Shown here one piece after another: positions 15,024 through 22,841 of a stretch of DNA of 33,647 nt. Below the pieces are notes generated by a model that saw only the letters and a list, made by a program, of their open reading frames with translations, was not told the origin of the DNA and did no database searches. The first letter of the stretch is position 1, and each line of letters starts with the position of its first letter. Made by a program: the position numbers and the translations under genes. The stretch comes from Loigolactobacillus backii. Its GTDB lineage: Bacteria; Bacillota; Bacilli; Lactobacillales; Lactobacillaceae. The DNA lies in NCBI RefSeq assembly GCF_003946275.1, contig NZ_RHNQ01000027.1, positions 1 through 33,647 of the forward strand. Reading direction: 5' to 3'.

Positions 15024-16016
15024 GTGTATTTAGCAAATAATGAGCGCTACACACAATTACCTTCTCGTCGTGTAGGGCGGACTGGTTTACAATTACCAAT
15101 TATTACTTTAGGGCTTTGGCATCACTACAGTAGTACAGACCCAATTGCGGATCGTAAAAAAGTATTACTGAAGGCTTTTGATTCAGGTGTTTTCAGTTTT
15201 GATGTTGCTGACCATTACGGTGCACCAGATTTTGGTTCCGCGGAAGAATTGCTCGGCAGTATTTTGCAATCTGATTTAAAACCTTACCGGCATGAATTAG
15301 TTATCGCAACTAAAGTGGGCTACAAGATGTTTGCTGGTCCATATGGTGAGATGTTGTCTCGTAAGGCAATTTTGCAGGGTATTGATGCCAGCTTACAGCG
15401 TTTAGGAACAGATTACGTTGATATCTATTACGCACACCGAGTTGATCCTGAAACTGACATGCAAGAAACTGCACAGGCTCTTGATCAAGTTGTCCGCGAA
15501 GGCAAGGCACTTTACATTGGAATCTCTAACTATGATCCAAAACAAACTGCGACGATGGTTAAGTTATTCAAGGATATGGGTACGCCGTTTACGGTTAACC
15601 AGGCTTCTTACAATTTGTTTAACCGGACAGTCGAAACTAGTGGTTTGTTAACGGAGCTTGAGAAAGACGGTGCCGGTCTGGTAGCTTACGGGCCATTATC
15701 AGAAGGCTTACTTAGTCAGCGTTATCTAAATGGTATTCCTAATGATTTTGCGATTCATCCAACTAATAAGGCAACTTTGGCCCAAGGAAAAGATGTTGTC
15801 GTTAAAAAGCTGAACGCACTAAACAATTTGGCTAAAAATCGTGACCAAACCTTGTCCCAGATGGCTTTAGCTTGGTTACTACGGCACAAGACAGTGACGA
15901 GTGTTATTATTGGCACAACCAGTGAAGAGCATTTGGCCGCTAATCTGGCTGCTGCAAAACATCTAGATTTTTCGGCAGATGAACTAGCAGAAATTGAACG
16001 AATTTTACGGGCTTAA
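15024..16016 (+). CDS. Aldo/keto reductase (YghZ/GpR-like)
   Basis: NADPH-dependent reductase of the AKR superfamily. The close family is the glyceraldehyde-3-phosphate reductase/Kv-beta-like group, recognised from its N-terminus (RRVGRTGLQLPIITLGLWHH). It has 330 residues. The catalytic tetrad is D60 and Y65 in FDVADHYG, K97 in IATKVGY, and H138 in IYYAHRVD. The C-terminal cofactor region has SVIIGTTSEEHL. The start is a GTG eight bases after AAAGGGG; a TTG at 15006 lies just before that site. It likely detoxifies aldehydes or methylglyoxal; the true substrate is unknown. It is a single-gene unit with a shared bidirectional terminator facing hsp20. Confidence 0.9.
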   Translation: MYLANNERYTQLPSRRVGRTGLQLPIITLGLWHHYSSTDPIADRKKVLLKAFDSGVFSFDVADHYGAPDFGSAEELLGSILQSDLKPYRHELVIATKVGYKMFAGPYGEMLSRKAILQGIDASLQRLGTDYVDIYYAHRVDPETDMQETAQALDQVVREGKALYIGISNYDPKQTATMVKLFKDMGTPFTVNQASYNLFNRTVETSGLLTELEKDGAGLVAYGPLSEGLLSQRYLNGIPNDFAIHPTNKATLAQGKDVVVKKLNALNNLAKNRDQTLSQMALAWLLRHKTVTSVIIGTTSEEHLAANLAAAKHLDFSADELAEIERILRA

Positions 16017-16027
16017 CTGTTTTAGAC

Positions 16028-16076
16028 AAAAAAATCGGTACGACGAAATTTTTATTTTCGCCGTACCGATTTTTTA
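16028..16076. terminator. Bidirectional terminator between the aldo/keto reductase and hsp20
   Basis: ATCGGTACG...CGTACCGAT with flanking A6 and T6 and a GAAA/TTTC inner pairing. It works on either strand and separates the convergent genes. Confidence 0.88.
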
Positions 16077-16114
16077 GTTAATATTCAGAACCTAAACGTT
16101 TTTTGAGACACCTG

Positions 16115-16561
16115 CTAATTAATTTCGATTTTGTGTTCGCTGTTTTGATCACTAGATTTTGGTAAGTTAATCTTTAAAACACCACCATCGTAGTTAGCAG
16201 TGATCTTTTTTTGATCAATATTTGGTAAGCGGTATTGGCGACTGGATTGACCATATTGACGTTCGCTGCGAATAATAGCACCGTCTTTGTCAGTGTCGTC
16301 CTTGCCATGTTCTAATTTGCCACTTACGGTTAAGACGTCATGATCATAATTAATATTGATATTCTCTTTCTTTAGGCCAGGTAAATCAATTGTGACTGTG
16401 TAGGCCTTTGGAGTTTCAGCGATATCTGTTTTCATAGCGTTGGCCGCTTCGCTTGGAAATGAAAGTGCGTTGCCAAAGAAGTTATGCGCCAAACGATCGA
16501 AGAAACGATCTGCACCTGTATCCATTAAATCATACTGACGATCCATCATATCATTTGCCAT
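16115..16561 (-). CDS. hsp20: Small heat-shock protein Hsp20
   Basis: ATP-independent chaperone that holds unfolding proteins. It has 148 residues. The N-terminal arm is MANDMMDRQYDLMDTGADRF. The alpha-crystallin domain spans about 43-140, with YTVTIDLPGLKKENI and the signature GVLKINLPK. A short C-terminal tail ends in HKIEIN. The start is the ATG at 16561, with AAAAGGGGAG about nine bases upstream; an in-frame extension to 16678 is leader sequence containing a dispersed repeat. Transcription is from 16753-16726 on the minus strand, with a CtsR operator in the promoter spacer. So it should be heat-induced by release of CtsR (inference from the site). Confidence 0.92.
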   Translation of the reverse strand: MANDMMDRQYDLMDTGADRFFDRLAHNFFGNALSFPSEAANAMKTDIAETPKAYTVTIDLPGLKKENININYDHDVLTVSGKLEHGKDDTDKDGAIIRSERQYGQSSRQYRLPNIDQKKITANYDGGVLKINLPKSSDQNSEHKIEIN

Positions 16562-16633
16562 AAAAAAGACTCCCCTTTTCAAAATTTGATTATGCGGAGG
16601 CTGAAACAAATGGCCTAGCTTCTGATTGTTCTC

Positions 16634-16678
16634 GAACATTACTCTAGAACGTAAACCCAAAACCGACTTTTGTCCCAC
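16634..16678 (+). repeat. Composite dispersed repeat, copy R4
   Basis: GAACATTACTCTAGAACGT (module A) is joined directly to AAACCCAAAACCGACTTTTG and TCCCAC (module B). It lies in the predicted 5' untranslated leader of hsp20, on the opposite strand. A degenerate GGAGGCT...GGCCTAGCTTC hairpin at about 16597-16624 matches the terminator module seen beside other copies. Confidence 0.7.
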
Positions 16679-16725
16679 GCCGCCTACTGTTAAGCTGTTG
16701 TTTTCCTTATCAGCTTACAAATTCT

Positions 16726-16753
16726 ATTATAGTCAGTATTGGTCAAATGTAAA
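16726..16753 (-). promoter_or_regulatory. hsp20 promoter with CtsR operator
   Basis: On the minus strand, TTTACA, a 16-bp spacer and TATAAT. On the plus strand the spacer reads AGTCAGT-ATT-GGTCAAA (16731-16747), which fits the CtsR operator of two direct heptads spaced by three bases. One heptad is perfect and one has two mismatches. Binding would block RNA polymerase. Confidence 0.75.
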
Positions 16754-17066
16754 CTAGTTAGCACAAAAAATATTAAGTGATAACACAATTTTTCTATTTG
16801 AATTAAATTGTCATGGGTATTATAGTTAATAGCTTATATGAATTTATTATAGTGGTAGACTATTTAATGAGTATTGTACTTTTTCATCTAGTTGCGGGAA
16901 AATAGTAGGGAATTCTTTTTTAAGCACGTTTAGGTAACTTTTTATGTAGTAGGTTTAAAAAGGCCATAGGATACGCGCTAGATAATTAGACAATTTTATA
17001 GTGTAATTCTCATGTGATCTTCATATTCTTTTGCAATAAAGGGTCTACTATTGTTAGCATTTAAAC
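16754..17066. other. Intergenic region upstream of opuCA
   Basis: About 310 bp, AT-rich, no gene seen. CTTTTTTAAGCACGTTTA (about 16915-16932) resembles the right end of the inverted-repeat element family and may be a remnant. No osmoregulatory operator or confident promoter for opuC was recognised. Confidence 0.4.
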
Positions 17067-18341
17067 ATGATTCAAATTCTAAGCGAAGGCGATGGTAAAG
17101 GTATGTTACTATCAATGGAACACTTAACTAAAGTTTATTCGGGTGGCAAAACTGCCGTTGACGATTTCAATCTTGAGGTCGAAAAGGGAGAGTTTATTTG
17201 TTTTATTGGGACTTCCGGTTCAGGTAAAACAACAACGATGCGAATGATTAATCGAATGCTGGAACAATCTTCGGGCACAATTAAAATTAATGGTGAAGAT
17301 ATTGCACAAATGAACCCAGTTAAATTACGGCGTAAAATTGGATACGTTATTCAGAACGTTGGTCTGATGCCCCACATGACCATTCGAGACAACATTACGT
17401 TAGTTCCAAAACTACTTAAATGGCCCGTTGAAAAGCGGAATGAACGTGCTAAAGAGATGATTAAGCTCGTTGAATTACCAGAAGAATTCTTGGATCGTTA
17501 TCCTTCCGAATTATCTGGTGGACAACAACAGCGGATTGGTGTTATACGTGCTTTAGCGGCTGATCAGGACACTATTTTAATGGATGAACCATTTGGTGCC
17601 TTAGACCCGATTACGCGTGAATCACTACAAGATTTAGTTAAGGATTTGCAAGAAAAATCAGGTAAAACTTTTATTTTTGTAACCCATGACATGGATGAGG
17701 CACTAAGTTTGGCAACGAGAGTTGTAATTATGTCTTATGGTAAGCAAGTTCAGGTAGATACGCCGGACAACATTTTGCGGCATCCAGCCAATAAATTTGT
17801 TGCCGATTTAATTGGTCAGGATCGTTTAATTCAGGCACGGCCAAGTATCACGACGGTTGGTCAGGTGGCCACAAAGGCTATTTCTGCGCGGGAAGATCAA
17901 ACCTTGAAGCAAGCCTTAGGTGAAATGCATACGAAACGTGTTGATACCTTGTTAGTGACTAATAATGAGGGCAAGCTGACTGGATTTGTTGGTATTGAAC
18001 GCTTGAACCATTACTATGGTTCCGGTAAACGAATTGGTGACATCATGGATAGCAATGTTTTTTATGTTAGGAAGGATTCCGTTATTCGCGATACTGTTGA
18101 CCGGATTTTGAAACGTGGTTTCCGCAATGTTCCAGTTATCGATGATGACGGGAAATTAATCGGAATTGTAACGCGAGCCACTTTAGTGGATATAGTTTAC
18201 GATGCTTTATGGGGCGAGGCTGATAAGAGTAGCTCTAACGATAGTGGCCAAGCAAAAGAAACAAAAGATACTACGGATAAAGAAACAGGTAAACCACAGG
18301 CTGAGGTAACGCAAACAACGGAGGATGGTGATCAGAAATGA
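17067..18341 (+). CDS. opuCA: Osmoprotectant ABC transporter, ATP-binding protein
   Basis: ATPase of the OpuC-type importer for glycine betaine, carnitine or choline, which takes up compatible solutes under osmotic stress. It has 424 residues from the first ATG. Walker A is [10 protein letters not shown] (about 48-57). The signature is LSGGQQQ, and Walker B is [12 protein letters not shown]. After about residue 250 comes a pair of CBS domains ([28 protein letters not shown]), which in relatives sense ionic strength or cyclic-di-AMP. A Ser/Thr/Lys/Asp-rich tail of about 40 residues follows. The start is uncertain: ATGs at 17067, 17103 and 17115 all lack a well-placed ribosome binding site. First gene of four; its stop overlaps opuCB by four bases. 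Confidence 0.93.
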   Translation: MIQILSEGDGKGMLLSMEHLTKVYSGGKTAVDDFNLEVEKGEFICFIGTSGSGKTTTMRMINRMLEQSSGTIKINGEDIAQMNPVKLRRKIGYVIQNVGLMPHMTIRDNITLVPKLLKWPVEKRNERAKEMIKLVELPEEFLDRYPSELSGGQQQRIGVIRALAADQDTILMDEPFGALDPITRESLQDLVKDLQEKSGKTFIFVTHDMDEALSLATRVVIMSYGKQVQVDTPDNILRHPANKFVADLIGQDRLIQARPSITTVGQVATKAISAREDQTLKQALGEMHTKRVDTLLVTNNEGKLTGFVGIERLNHYYGSGKRIGDIMDSNVFYVRKDSVIRDTVDRILKRGFRNVPVIDDDGKLIGIVTRATLVDIVYDALWGEADKSSSNDSGQAKETKDTTDKETGKPQAEVTQTTEDGDQK

Positions 18342-18970
18342 TCAACTTCTTTAATGAATTTGGTGGTCAACTTGTATTTAAGACTTGGCAGCATATCTAC
18401 ATTTCAGGAATCTCATTGGGCCTTGGTGTGATTGTTGCAATTCCATTAGGGGTTATTTTAACGCGTTACAAACGAATCTCTGGTTTTGTTATTGGCTTGG
18501 CTAGTGTTTTGCAGACAATTCCTGCAATGGCACTACTAGCGATGATGATCCCTATCTTTGGGATTGGTGCCAAACCAGCGATCGTTGCGCTGTTTATTTA
18601 TTCATTATTACCAATTCTACGGAATACTTATTTAGGGATGGAGAATGTTGATCCAACTTTACGGGACGCCGCTAAGGGAATGGGAATGAGTAACTTTCAG
18701 TCAATTATGCGCGTTGAGTTGCCTTTAGCCGCGCCGGTGATCATGGCAGGTGTTCGCTTATCAGCAACCTACGTTATAGCGTGGACAGCGTTGGCTTCTT
18801 ATATTGGTGCTGGTGGCCTTGGGGATTTCATTTTTAATGGTTTAAATCTATACCGTTCTGATCTAATTCTTGGTGGTTCAATTCCAGTTATCATTTTGGC
18901 CTTAATCGTTGACTTTCTATTAGGCCGTTTGGAGCTGTTACTAACGCCAAAAACAACAGAGGAGGGTTAA
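18338..18970 (+). CDS. opuCB: Osmoprotectant ABC transporter, permease
   Basis: One of two membrane subunits of the importer, 210 residues with five to six transmembrane segments. The permease loop that contacts the ATPase is visible (EAA-like region, [20 protein letters not shown], then [20 protein letters not shown]). The ATG overlaps the opuCA stop, showing translational coupling. It pairs with the opuCD permease at the end of the operon. The assignment of OpuC over OpuB rests on the gene order ATPase-permease-lipoprotein-permease, which the two systems share, so the exact solute is open. Confidence 0.92.
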   Translation: MINFFNEFGGQLVFKTWQHIYISGISLGLGVIVAIPLGVILTRYKRISGFVIGLASVLQTIPAMALLAMMIPIFGIGAKPAIVALFIYSLLPILRNTYLGMENVDPTLRDAAKGMGMSNFQSIMRVELPLAAPVIMAGVRLSATYVIAWTALASYIGAGGLGDFIFNGLNLYRSDLILGGSIPVIILALIVDFLLGRLELLLTPKTTEEG

Positions 18971-18971
18971 G

Positions 18972-19907
18972 ATGACAAAGAAAATGAAACGTGTTATCAA
19001 GCTATTTTTACCCCTCGTGGCCTTAGTGGTTACCCTCAGTGGCTGTAGTTTGCCTGGTTTAGGTGGTACCTCTGATGATACGGTGCGGATTGCTGCTCAA
19101 AATACAACGGAGCAACAAATTATGGCGGCAATTATTCAAGGGATGATTAAACACTATTCTAATTTGGATACAACCGTTATTAATAACCTTGGTTCAGCTA
19201 CCGTAAGCTTTCAGGCTCAGAAAAATGATGAGGCCGATTTAACTGCGATTCGATTTAACGGGACAGATTACCAGACAATTTTGAAAAAATCGGCAACTAA
19301 AGATCCTAAGGTAATCGCGGCTACTGTAAAACGAGATTTTCAAAAGAAGTACCACATGACTTATTTCCCAAGTTATGGTTTTGCGGATACTTATCAATTT
19401 ATGGTGACGCAAAAGTACGCTAAAGAGCATAATCTAAATACTGTTAGTGATCTGAAAAAGACTGCACCACAAATGCAAGTTGGGATTGATCAGATTTGGA
19501 TGAATCGTAAGGCTGATGGTTACGGTGCTTTCCAAAAGACGTATGGCTTCAGTTTTGGTCATGTCTACCCCATGCAAATTGGGTTGGTTTACAATGCTTT
19601 GGCCAGCAATAAGATGGATGCTATCTTAGGTTATTCTACGGATGGTCGAATTGGTAGCTATAATTTGAAGTTGTTAAAAGACGATAAACAATTTTTCCCA
19701 CCCTATCAAGCTAGTGTAGTTGCCAACGATAAAGCGTTGAAGCGAAATCCACAATTACGACCAATTTTAAAACGCTTAGACGGTAAAATTCCATTGAAGA
19801 CAATGCAACGTTTAAATTACCAAGTTGATAATAATTTACAGGAACCAGCAACAGTGGCCAATAAGTTCTTGAAAGACAACAATTATTTTGAAGGGGGACA
19901 AAATTAA
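18972..19907 (+). CDS. opuCC: Osmoprotectant ABC transporter, substrate-binding lipoprotein
   Basis: Extracellular solute receptor of the importer, 311 residues. A basic N-terminus and hydrophobic stretch end in the lipobox LSGC with the lipid-modified cysteine at C25. The mature part is an OpuAC-type two-lobed binding fold (VRIAAQNTTEQQIMAAIIQG at the start). Aromatic residues for quaternary amines cannot be placed with certainty by eye. ATG one base after the opuCB stop, with GGAGGG upstream; overlaps opuCD by one base. Confidence 0.92.
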   Translation: MTKKMKRVIKLFLPLVALVVTLSGCSLPGLGGTSDDTVRIAAQNTTEQQIMAAIIQGMIKHYSNLDTTVINNLGSATVSFQAQKNDEADLTAIRFNGTDYQTILKKSATKDPKVIAATVKRDFQKKYHMTYFPSYGFADTYQFMVTQKYAKEHNLNTVSDLKKTAPQMQVGIDQIWMNRKADGYGAFQKTYGFSFGHVYPMQIGLVYNALASNKMDAILGYSTDGRIGSYNLKLLKDDKQFFPPYQASVVANDKALKRNPQLRPILKRLDGKIPLKTMQRLNYQVDNNLQEPATVANKFLKDNNYFEGGQN

Positions 19908-20569
19908 TGCAAAATATGAATATTGTTCAACAACTATTCTATTACTTTGCCCATAACGGTATGTACGTCCTCAGTCAATTTGATCGGCACTTTTTAATCT
20001 CAATTTATGGGGTTGTTTTTGCGGCGATTGTTGGTATTCCAATTGGTATTTTTATTGCTAAACACCGTAAGCTCAGTGGTTGGGTGATTGGAATTGCAAA
20101 CGTGATTCAAACCGTGCCGTCGTTAGCAATGTTGTCACTCATAATGTTGGCACTTGGTCTTGGGGTTAATACGGTTATCGTGACGGTCTTCCTCTACGCA
20201 TTATTGCCAATTATCAAAAATACTTATACGGGCATGTTAAACGTCAACGCCGATGTTTTAGATGCCGGTAAAGGTATGGGCATGACTCGGGTTCAGATTT
20301 TACGATTAATTGAAATACCGCTATCTTTATCAGTTATCATGGCTGGCATTCGAAATGCGTTAGTATTAGCCATTGGGATTACGGCCATTGGTTCCTTCGT
20401 TGGTGCTGGTGGGTTAGGTGATATTATTATTCGTGGAACGAACGCTACAAATGGTGGTGCAATTATTTTAGCAGGTGCGTTACCAACTGCATTAATGGCG
20501 ATTATTTCCGATAGTGTGCTTGGATTTTTTGAACGGAAATTTGATCCAACAAACAGAACTAGTCAATAA
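19907..20569 (+). CDS. opuCD: Osmoprotectant ABC transporter, permease
   Basis: Second membrane subunit, 220 residues. It is homologous to opuCB, with the loop MGMTRVQILRLIEIPLSLSV and GAGGLGDIIIRG. The start overlaps the last base of opuCC, with AAGGGGG upstream. Last gene of the operon. There is no terminator right after the stop: the next strong hairpins are the perfect inverted repeat at 20635-20673 (no T run) and the true terminator at 20956-20988. Confidence 0.92.
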   Translation: MQNMNIVQQLFYYFAHNGMYVLSQFDRHFLISIYGVVFAAIVGIPIGIFIAKHRKLSGWVIGIANVIQTVPSLAMLSLIMLALGLGVNTVIVTVFLYALLPIIKNTYTGMLNVNADVLDAGKGMGMTRVQILRLIEIPLSLSVIMAGIRNALVLAIGITAIGSFVGAGGLGDIIIRGTNATNGGAIILAGALPTALMAIISDSVLGFFERKFDPTNRTSQ

Positions 20570-20593
20570 ATGAATGAATGTTTAAATTTAAGG

Positions 20594-20622
20594 GAGTGGT
20601 CCAAAAGTCGGTTTTGGGTTTA
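20594..20622 (-). repeat. Composite dispersed repeat, copy R5 (module B, reversed)
   Basis: AGTGGTCCAAAAGTCGGTTT followed by TGGGTTTA is the reverse complement of module B at 142-169, with three differences. It lies 25 bp after the opuCD stop codon. Confidence 0.7.
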
Positions 20623-20634
20623 TTGCGTGACGTA

Positions 20635-20673
20635 AGCCAATCCAATAACCGTACTATGGTTATTGGATTGGCT
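20635..20673. repeat. Perfect 16-bp inverted repeat
   Basis: AGCCAATCCAATAACC (20635-20650) and its exact complement (20658-20673) around a 7-nt loop. No T run follows on either strand, so it is not a standard terminator. It sits between copy R5 and the inverted-repeat element. Confidence 0.85.
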
Positions 20674-20679
20674 GTAGTC

Positions 20680-20893
20680 GTGTTTGAAAAAACAGATTCC
20701 TGCGGTTGCCATGTTTCAACTTGGCGGTTTTTGCCGTAGTTGAATGGACAACGGATGAAGCATCTAGATTATTAGCGTTTTGTGCTAATAATCCTCAATT
20801 GCGGAATAGTAGCTACAACAGCCAAATCACCTTTTTCAAAGGTAATTCGTCTGTTCAGGCTAATCCTCAGAATCTAATCGTTTTTTCAAACAC
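20680..20893 (-). repeat. ~215-bp inverted-repeat element, copy 3
   Basis: Bounded by perfect 14-bp inverted repeats, GTGTTTGAAAAAAC (20680-20693) and GTTTTTTCAAACAC (20880-20893); a GATT follows each end inward. Reversed, its interior matches copy 1 at several blocks (GTTGTCCATTC, GAAACATGGCA, TCCGCAAT) in the same order. A 76-codon reading frame through it has no ribosome binding site and is probably chance. It is flanked by R5 on one side and R6 on the other. Confidence 0.8.
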
Positions 20894-20904
20894 TTCCGTT
20901 AGGC

Positions 20905-20945
20905 ACGTGAACCCAAACTTTTGGCGCACGTTCTAGAGTAATGAT
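20905..20945 (-). repeat. Composite dispersed repeat, copy R6 (module A, reversed)
   Basis: Reverse complement reads GATCATTACTCTAGAACGTG and CGCCAAAAGTTTGGG, nearly the same as 88-121. It runs into the terminator hairpin at 20956, as copy R2 does at 4528-4609. Confidence 0.7.
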
Positions 20946-20955
20946 CGAAAATAGT

Positions 20956-20988
20956 AAGAGGCCAGGACAAAAGTCCTGGCCTCTTTTT
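20956..20988 (+). terminator. Terminator upstream of the pur operon
   Basis: AAGAGGCCAGGAC, loop AAAA, GTCCTGGCCTCTT, then more T. A perfect 13-bp stem. It would end opuC transcription before the pur promoter. Confidence 0.88.
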
Positions 20989-21061
20989 GGGTTCTATATA
21001 AAGTTGTTTTGATACTGAAAGTAGATTAGCTAATATAAAAAAATAAATTTTTCATTATCCT

Positions 21062-21072
21062 AATGTTCGGAT
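21062..21072 (-). promoter_or_regulatory. PurR box (upstream, reversed)
   Basis: AATGTTCGGAT is the reverse complement of ATCCGAACATT, a full match to the PurBox core CCGAACAT known in Lactococcus and Bacillus. It lies in the loop and flanks of a small palindrome, CCTAAT...ATTAGG. Confidence 0.65.
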
Positions 21073-21141
21073 TAGGGCCTAATTCAACGTCTAACTAGGT
21101 GAATTTTAATTGCTTTATAATAAATAAAATTATAATTTTTA

Positions 21142-21156
21142 AAATACGAACATTTT
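21142..21156 (+). promoter_or_regulatory. PurR box next to the pur promoter
   Basis: AAATACGAACATTTT matches the PurBox core CGAACAT and flanks. It ends four bases before the -35 hexamer. With the reversed box about 80 bp upstream it probably binds PurR, which senses PRPP. Activation is the mode known in Lactococcus, repression in Bacillus; the sequence does not decide. Confidence 0.7.
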
Positions 21157-21160
21157 AGCG

Positions 21161-21188
21161 TTGACAAAGTAGAAATGTTAAGTATTAT
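21161..21188 (+). promoter_or_regulatory. Promoter of the purine operon
   Basis: TTGACA, a 16-bp spacer and TATTAT, about 50 bp before purE. There is no room for, and no sign of, a guanine riboswitch in the short leader. Confidence 0.75.
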
Positions 21189-21237
21189 TTGAACTATAAA
21201 CCTGTTAGGTCTTTTAGTTAGAAAGGAAGATAAACTA

Positions 21238-21726
21238 ATGGCGAATAATATTGGTGTTGTTATGGGATCAATTTCGGACTGGTCAACGATGAAATTGACC
21301 TGCGATTGGTTGGATAAGTTTGGAATTGGCTACGAAAAACACGTTATTTCTGCTCATCGAATGCCAAATGAACTGTACACTTACGGTAGTAATGCCGTAA
21401 CTAAAGGCCTAAAGGTTATCGTTGCTGGAGCAGGTGGTGCCGCCCACTTACCAGGTATGTTAGCGGCAAATACAACATTACCGGTAATTGGAGTACCAAT
21501 AAAAACACGAACATTAAATGGCGTTGACTCTTTATTATCAATTGTTCAGATGCCATTTGGTGCTCCAGTTGCAACTGTCAGTATTGGTGAAGCAGGGGCC
21601 AAAAATGCGGCCTTGTTAGCCATACAAATTTTAGCGATCAATGATTCCAAGCTAACGGCCAAATTGATGGCGTTTAAGGAGCAGCAGCGGCAGGAGGCGA
21701 TTACCAGTGAGCAACAATTCAACTAA
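21238..21726 (+). CDS. purE: N5-carboxyaminoimidazole ribonucleotide mutase
   Basis: Converts N5-CAIR, the PurK product, to CAIR in de novo purine synthesis. It has 162 residues, normal for class I PurE. Signature motifs are VMGSISDWSTM (9-19), the catalytic histidine region ISAHRMPNE, and GAGGAAHLPGM. ATG with GAAAGGAAG upstream. First gene of an eleven-gene operon in the order E-K-C-S-Q-L-F-M-N-H-D, with tight spacing or overlaps. Its 3' end overlaps purK by 20 bases. Confidence 0.96.
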   Translation: MANNIGVVMGSISDWSTMKLTCDWLDKFGIGYEKHVISAHRMPNELYTYGSNAVTKGLKVIVAGAGGAAHLPGMLAANTTLPVIGVPIKTRTLNGVDSLLSIVQMPFGAPVATVSIGEAGAKNAALLAIQILAINDSKLTAKLMAFKEQQRQEAITSEQQFN

Positions 21727-22840
21727 AGTAATTTTACCGCCAGCTACGATCGGAATTGTTGGTGGCGGTCAATTAGGCCAGATGATGGCTTTAAGTGCCA
21801 AGGCAATGGGCTATAAAGTTGGTGTCCTCGATCCAACGTCCCACGCACCAGCCGGTCAGGTAGCCGATTTTCAAATTAAGGCCGCTTACACTGATACAGC
21901 GGCCTTAATGGAATTGGCACGGCGCAGTGCGGTCCTAACCTATGAATTTGAAAATGTTGATGAGCAGGCCTTGATTAAGGCCCAGACGGTAACTAAATTG
22001 CCACAAGGAACTGAATTATTACATATCACCGGTGATCGATTAAATGAAAATAATTTTCTACGTTCAGCTGGCCTGCCGGTAACTGATTTTGTCGCTGTTA
22101 CTGATAGCGTAAGTTTGACGGCCGCTATTAAGCAAATCGGTTATCCGGCAATTCTAAAAACAGCCGCCGGTGGCTACGATGGTCACGGCCAACTTGATCT
22201 TAATGTAGCCGCGGATTTACCTGCTGCTGCAAAGCTTTATCAACAAGCCGACTGTATTCTTGAAGCGCGGCAAAAGTTTATTGGTGAAGCAGCCATGATG
22301 GTCACGCGAACTGCGGCCGGTAAAATTATTACTTTTCCACTGGTAGAAGATTTCCATAAGCACCATATTTTACACACTACGATTGCTCCAGCACGATTTG
22401 GTGGGACCATCGAGGAACTGGCCAAGGCGGCCGCGGTTAAGATTGCGGCCGAATTAAATTTACGTGGCGTTCTAGGCATCGAATTTTTCATTCTTGATGA
22501 GCAACATCTGTTAATTAATGAGTTGGCGCCACGCCCACATAATTCTGGGCACTACAGTATTGAAGCTTGTAATATTTCTCAGTTTGAGGCCCATATTCGT
22601 AGCATTTGTGGGCTACCTATTCCGGCTATTAAACAAGAAAAAACGGCCGTAATGACTAACCTTTTGGGGTCTGATTTGACCAAGGCCCGGCAACTTTTGG
22701 TCGATCACCCTGAATGGCACTTTCACGATTACGGTAAAGATGCGGTTCGGCCACAACGAAAATTAGGGCACATCACTGTTTTAGGCGATAACGTTGAACA
22801 ATTGTTGGCAAGTACGCAGGCATTAAAGGGAGACGATTAA
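21707..22840 (+). CDS. purK: N5-carboxyaminoimidazole ribonucleotide synthase
   Basis: ATP-grasp enzyme that carboxylates AIR with bicarbonate and ATP to give N5-CAIR for PurE. It has 377 residues. The N-terminal dinucleotide-like loop is IGIVGGGQLGQMMA. ATP-grasp residues include KTAAGGYDGHGQ, and the C-terminal signature is LINELAPRPHNSGHY. The start is a GTG nine bases after AGGAGG, placed inside purE; translational coupling is likely. Confidence 0.95.
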   Translation: MSNNSTKVILPPATIGIVGGGQLGQMMALSAKAMGYKVGVLDPTSHAPAGQVADFQIKAAYTDTAALMELARRSAVLTYEFENVDEQALIKAQTVTKLPQGTELLHITGDRLNENNFLRSAGLPVTDFVAVTDSVSLTAAIKQIGYPAILKTAAGGYDGHGQLDLNVAADLPAAAKLYQQADCILEARQKFIGEAAMMVTRTAAGKIITFPLVEDFHKHHILHTTIAPARFGGTIEELAKAAAVKIAAELNLRGVLGIEFFILDEQHLLINELAPRPHNSGHYSIEACNISQFEAHIRSICGLPIPAIKQEKTAVMTNLLGSDLTKARQLLVDHPEWHFHDYGKDAVRPQRKLGHITVLGDNVEQLLASTQALKGDD

Positions 22841-22841
22841 T

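Noticed and set aside
16562-16678. N-terminal extension of Hsp20
   Set aside because: It translates the leader and repeat R4; the ATG at 16561 has a strong ribosome binding site and the usual Hsp20 N-terminus.
20635-20673. opuC operon terminator
   Set aside because: The stem is perfect but no T run follows on either strand; the terminator at 20956-20988 is better.
20706-20936. 76-codon reading frame in the opuCD-purE gap
   Set aside because: It crosses the inverted-repeat element and repeat R6, has no ribosome binding site and no recognisable domain; the repeats explain the sequence.
20990-21237. Guanine/adenine riboswitch before purE
   Set aside because: No conserved purine-riboswitch core; the region has a promoter and PurR boxes with a short leader.
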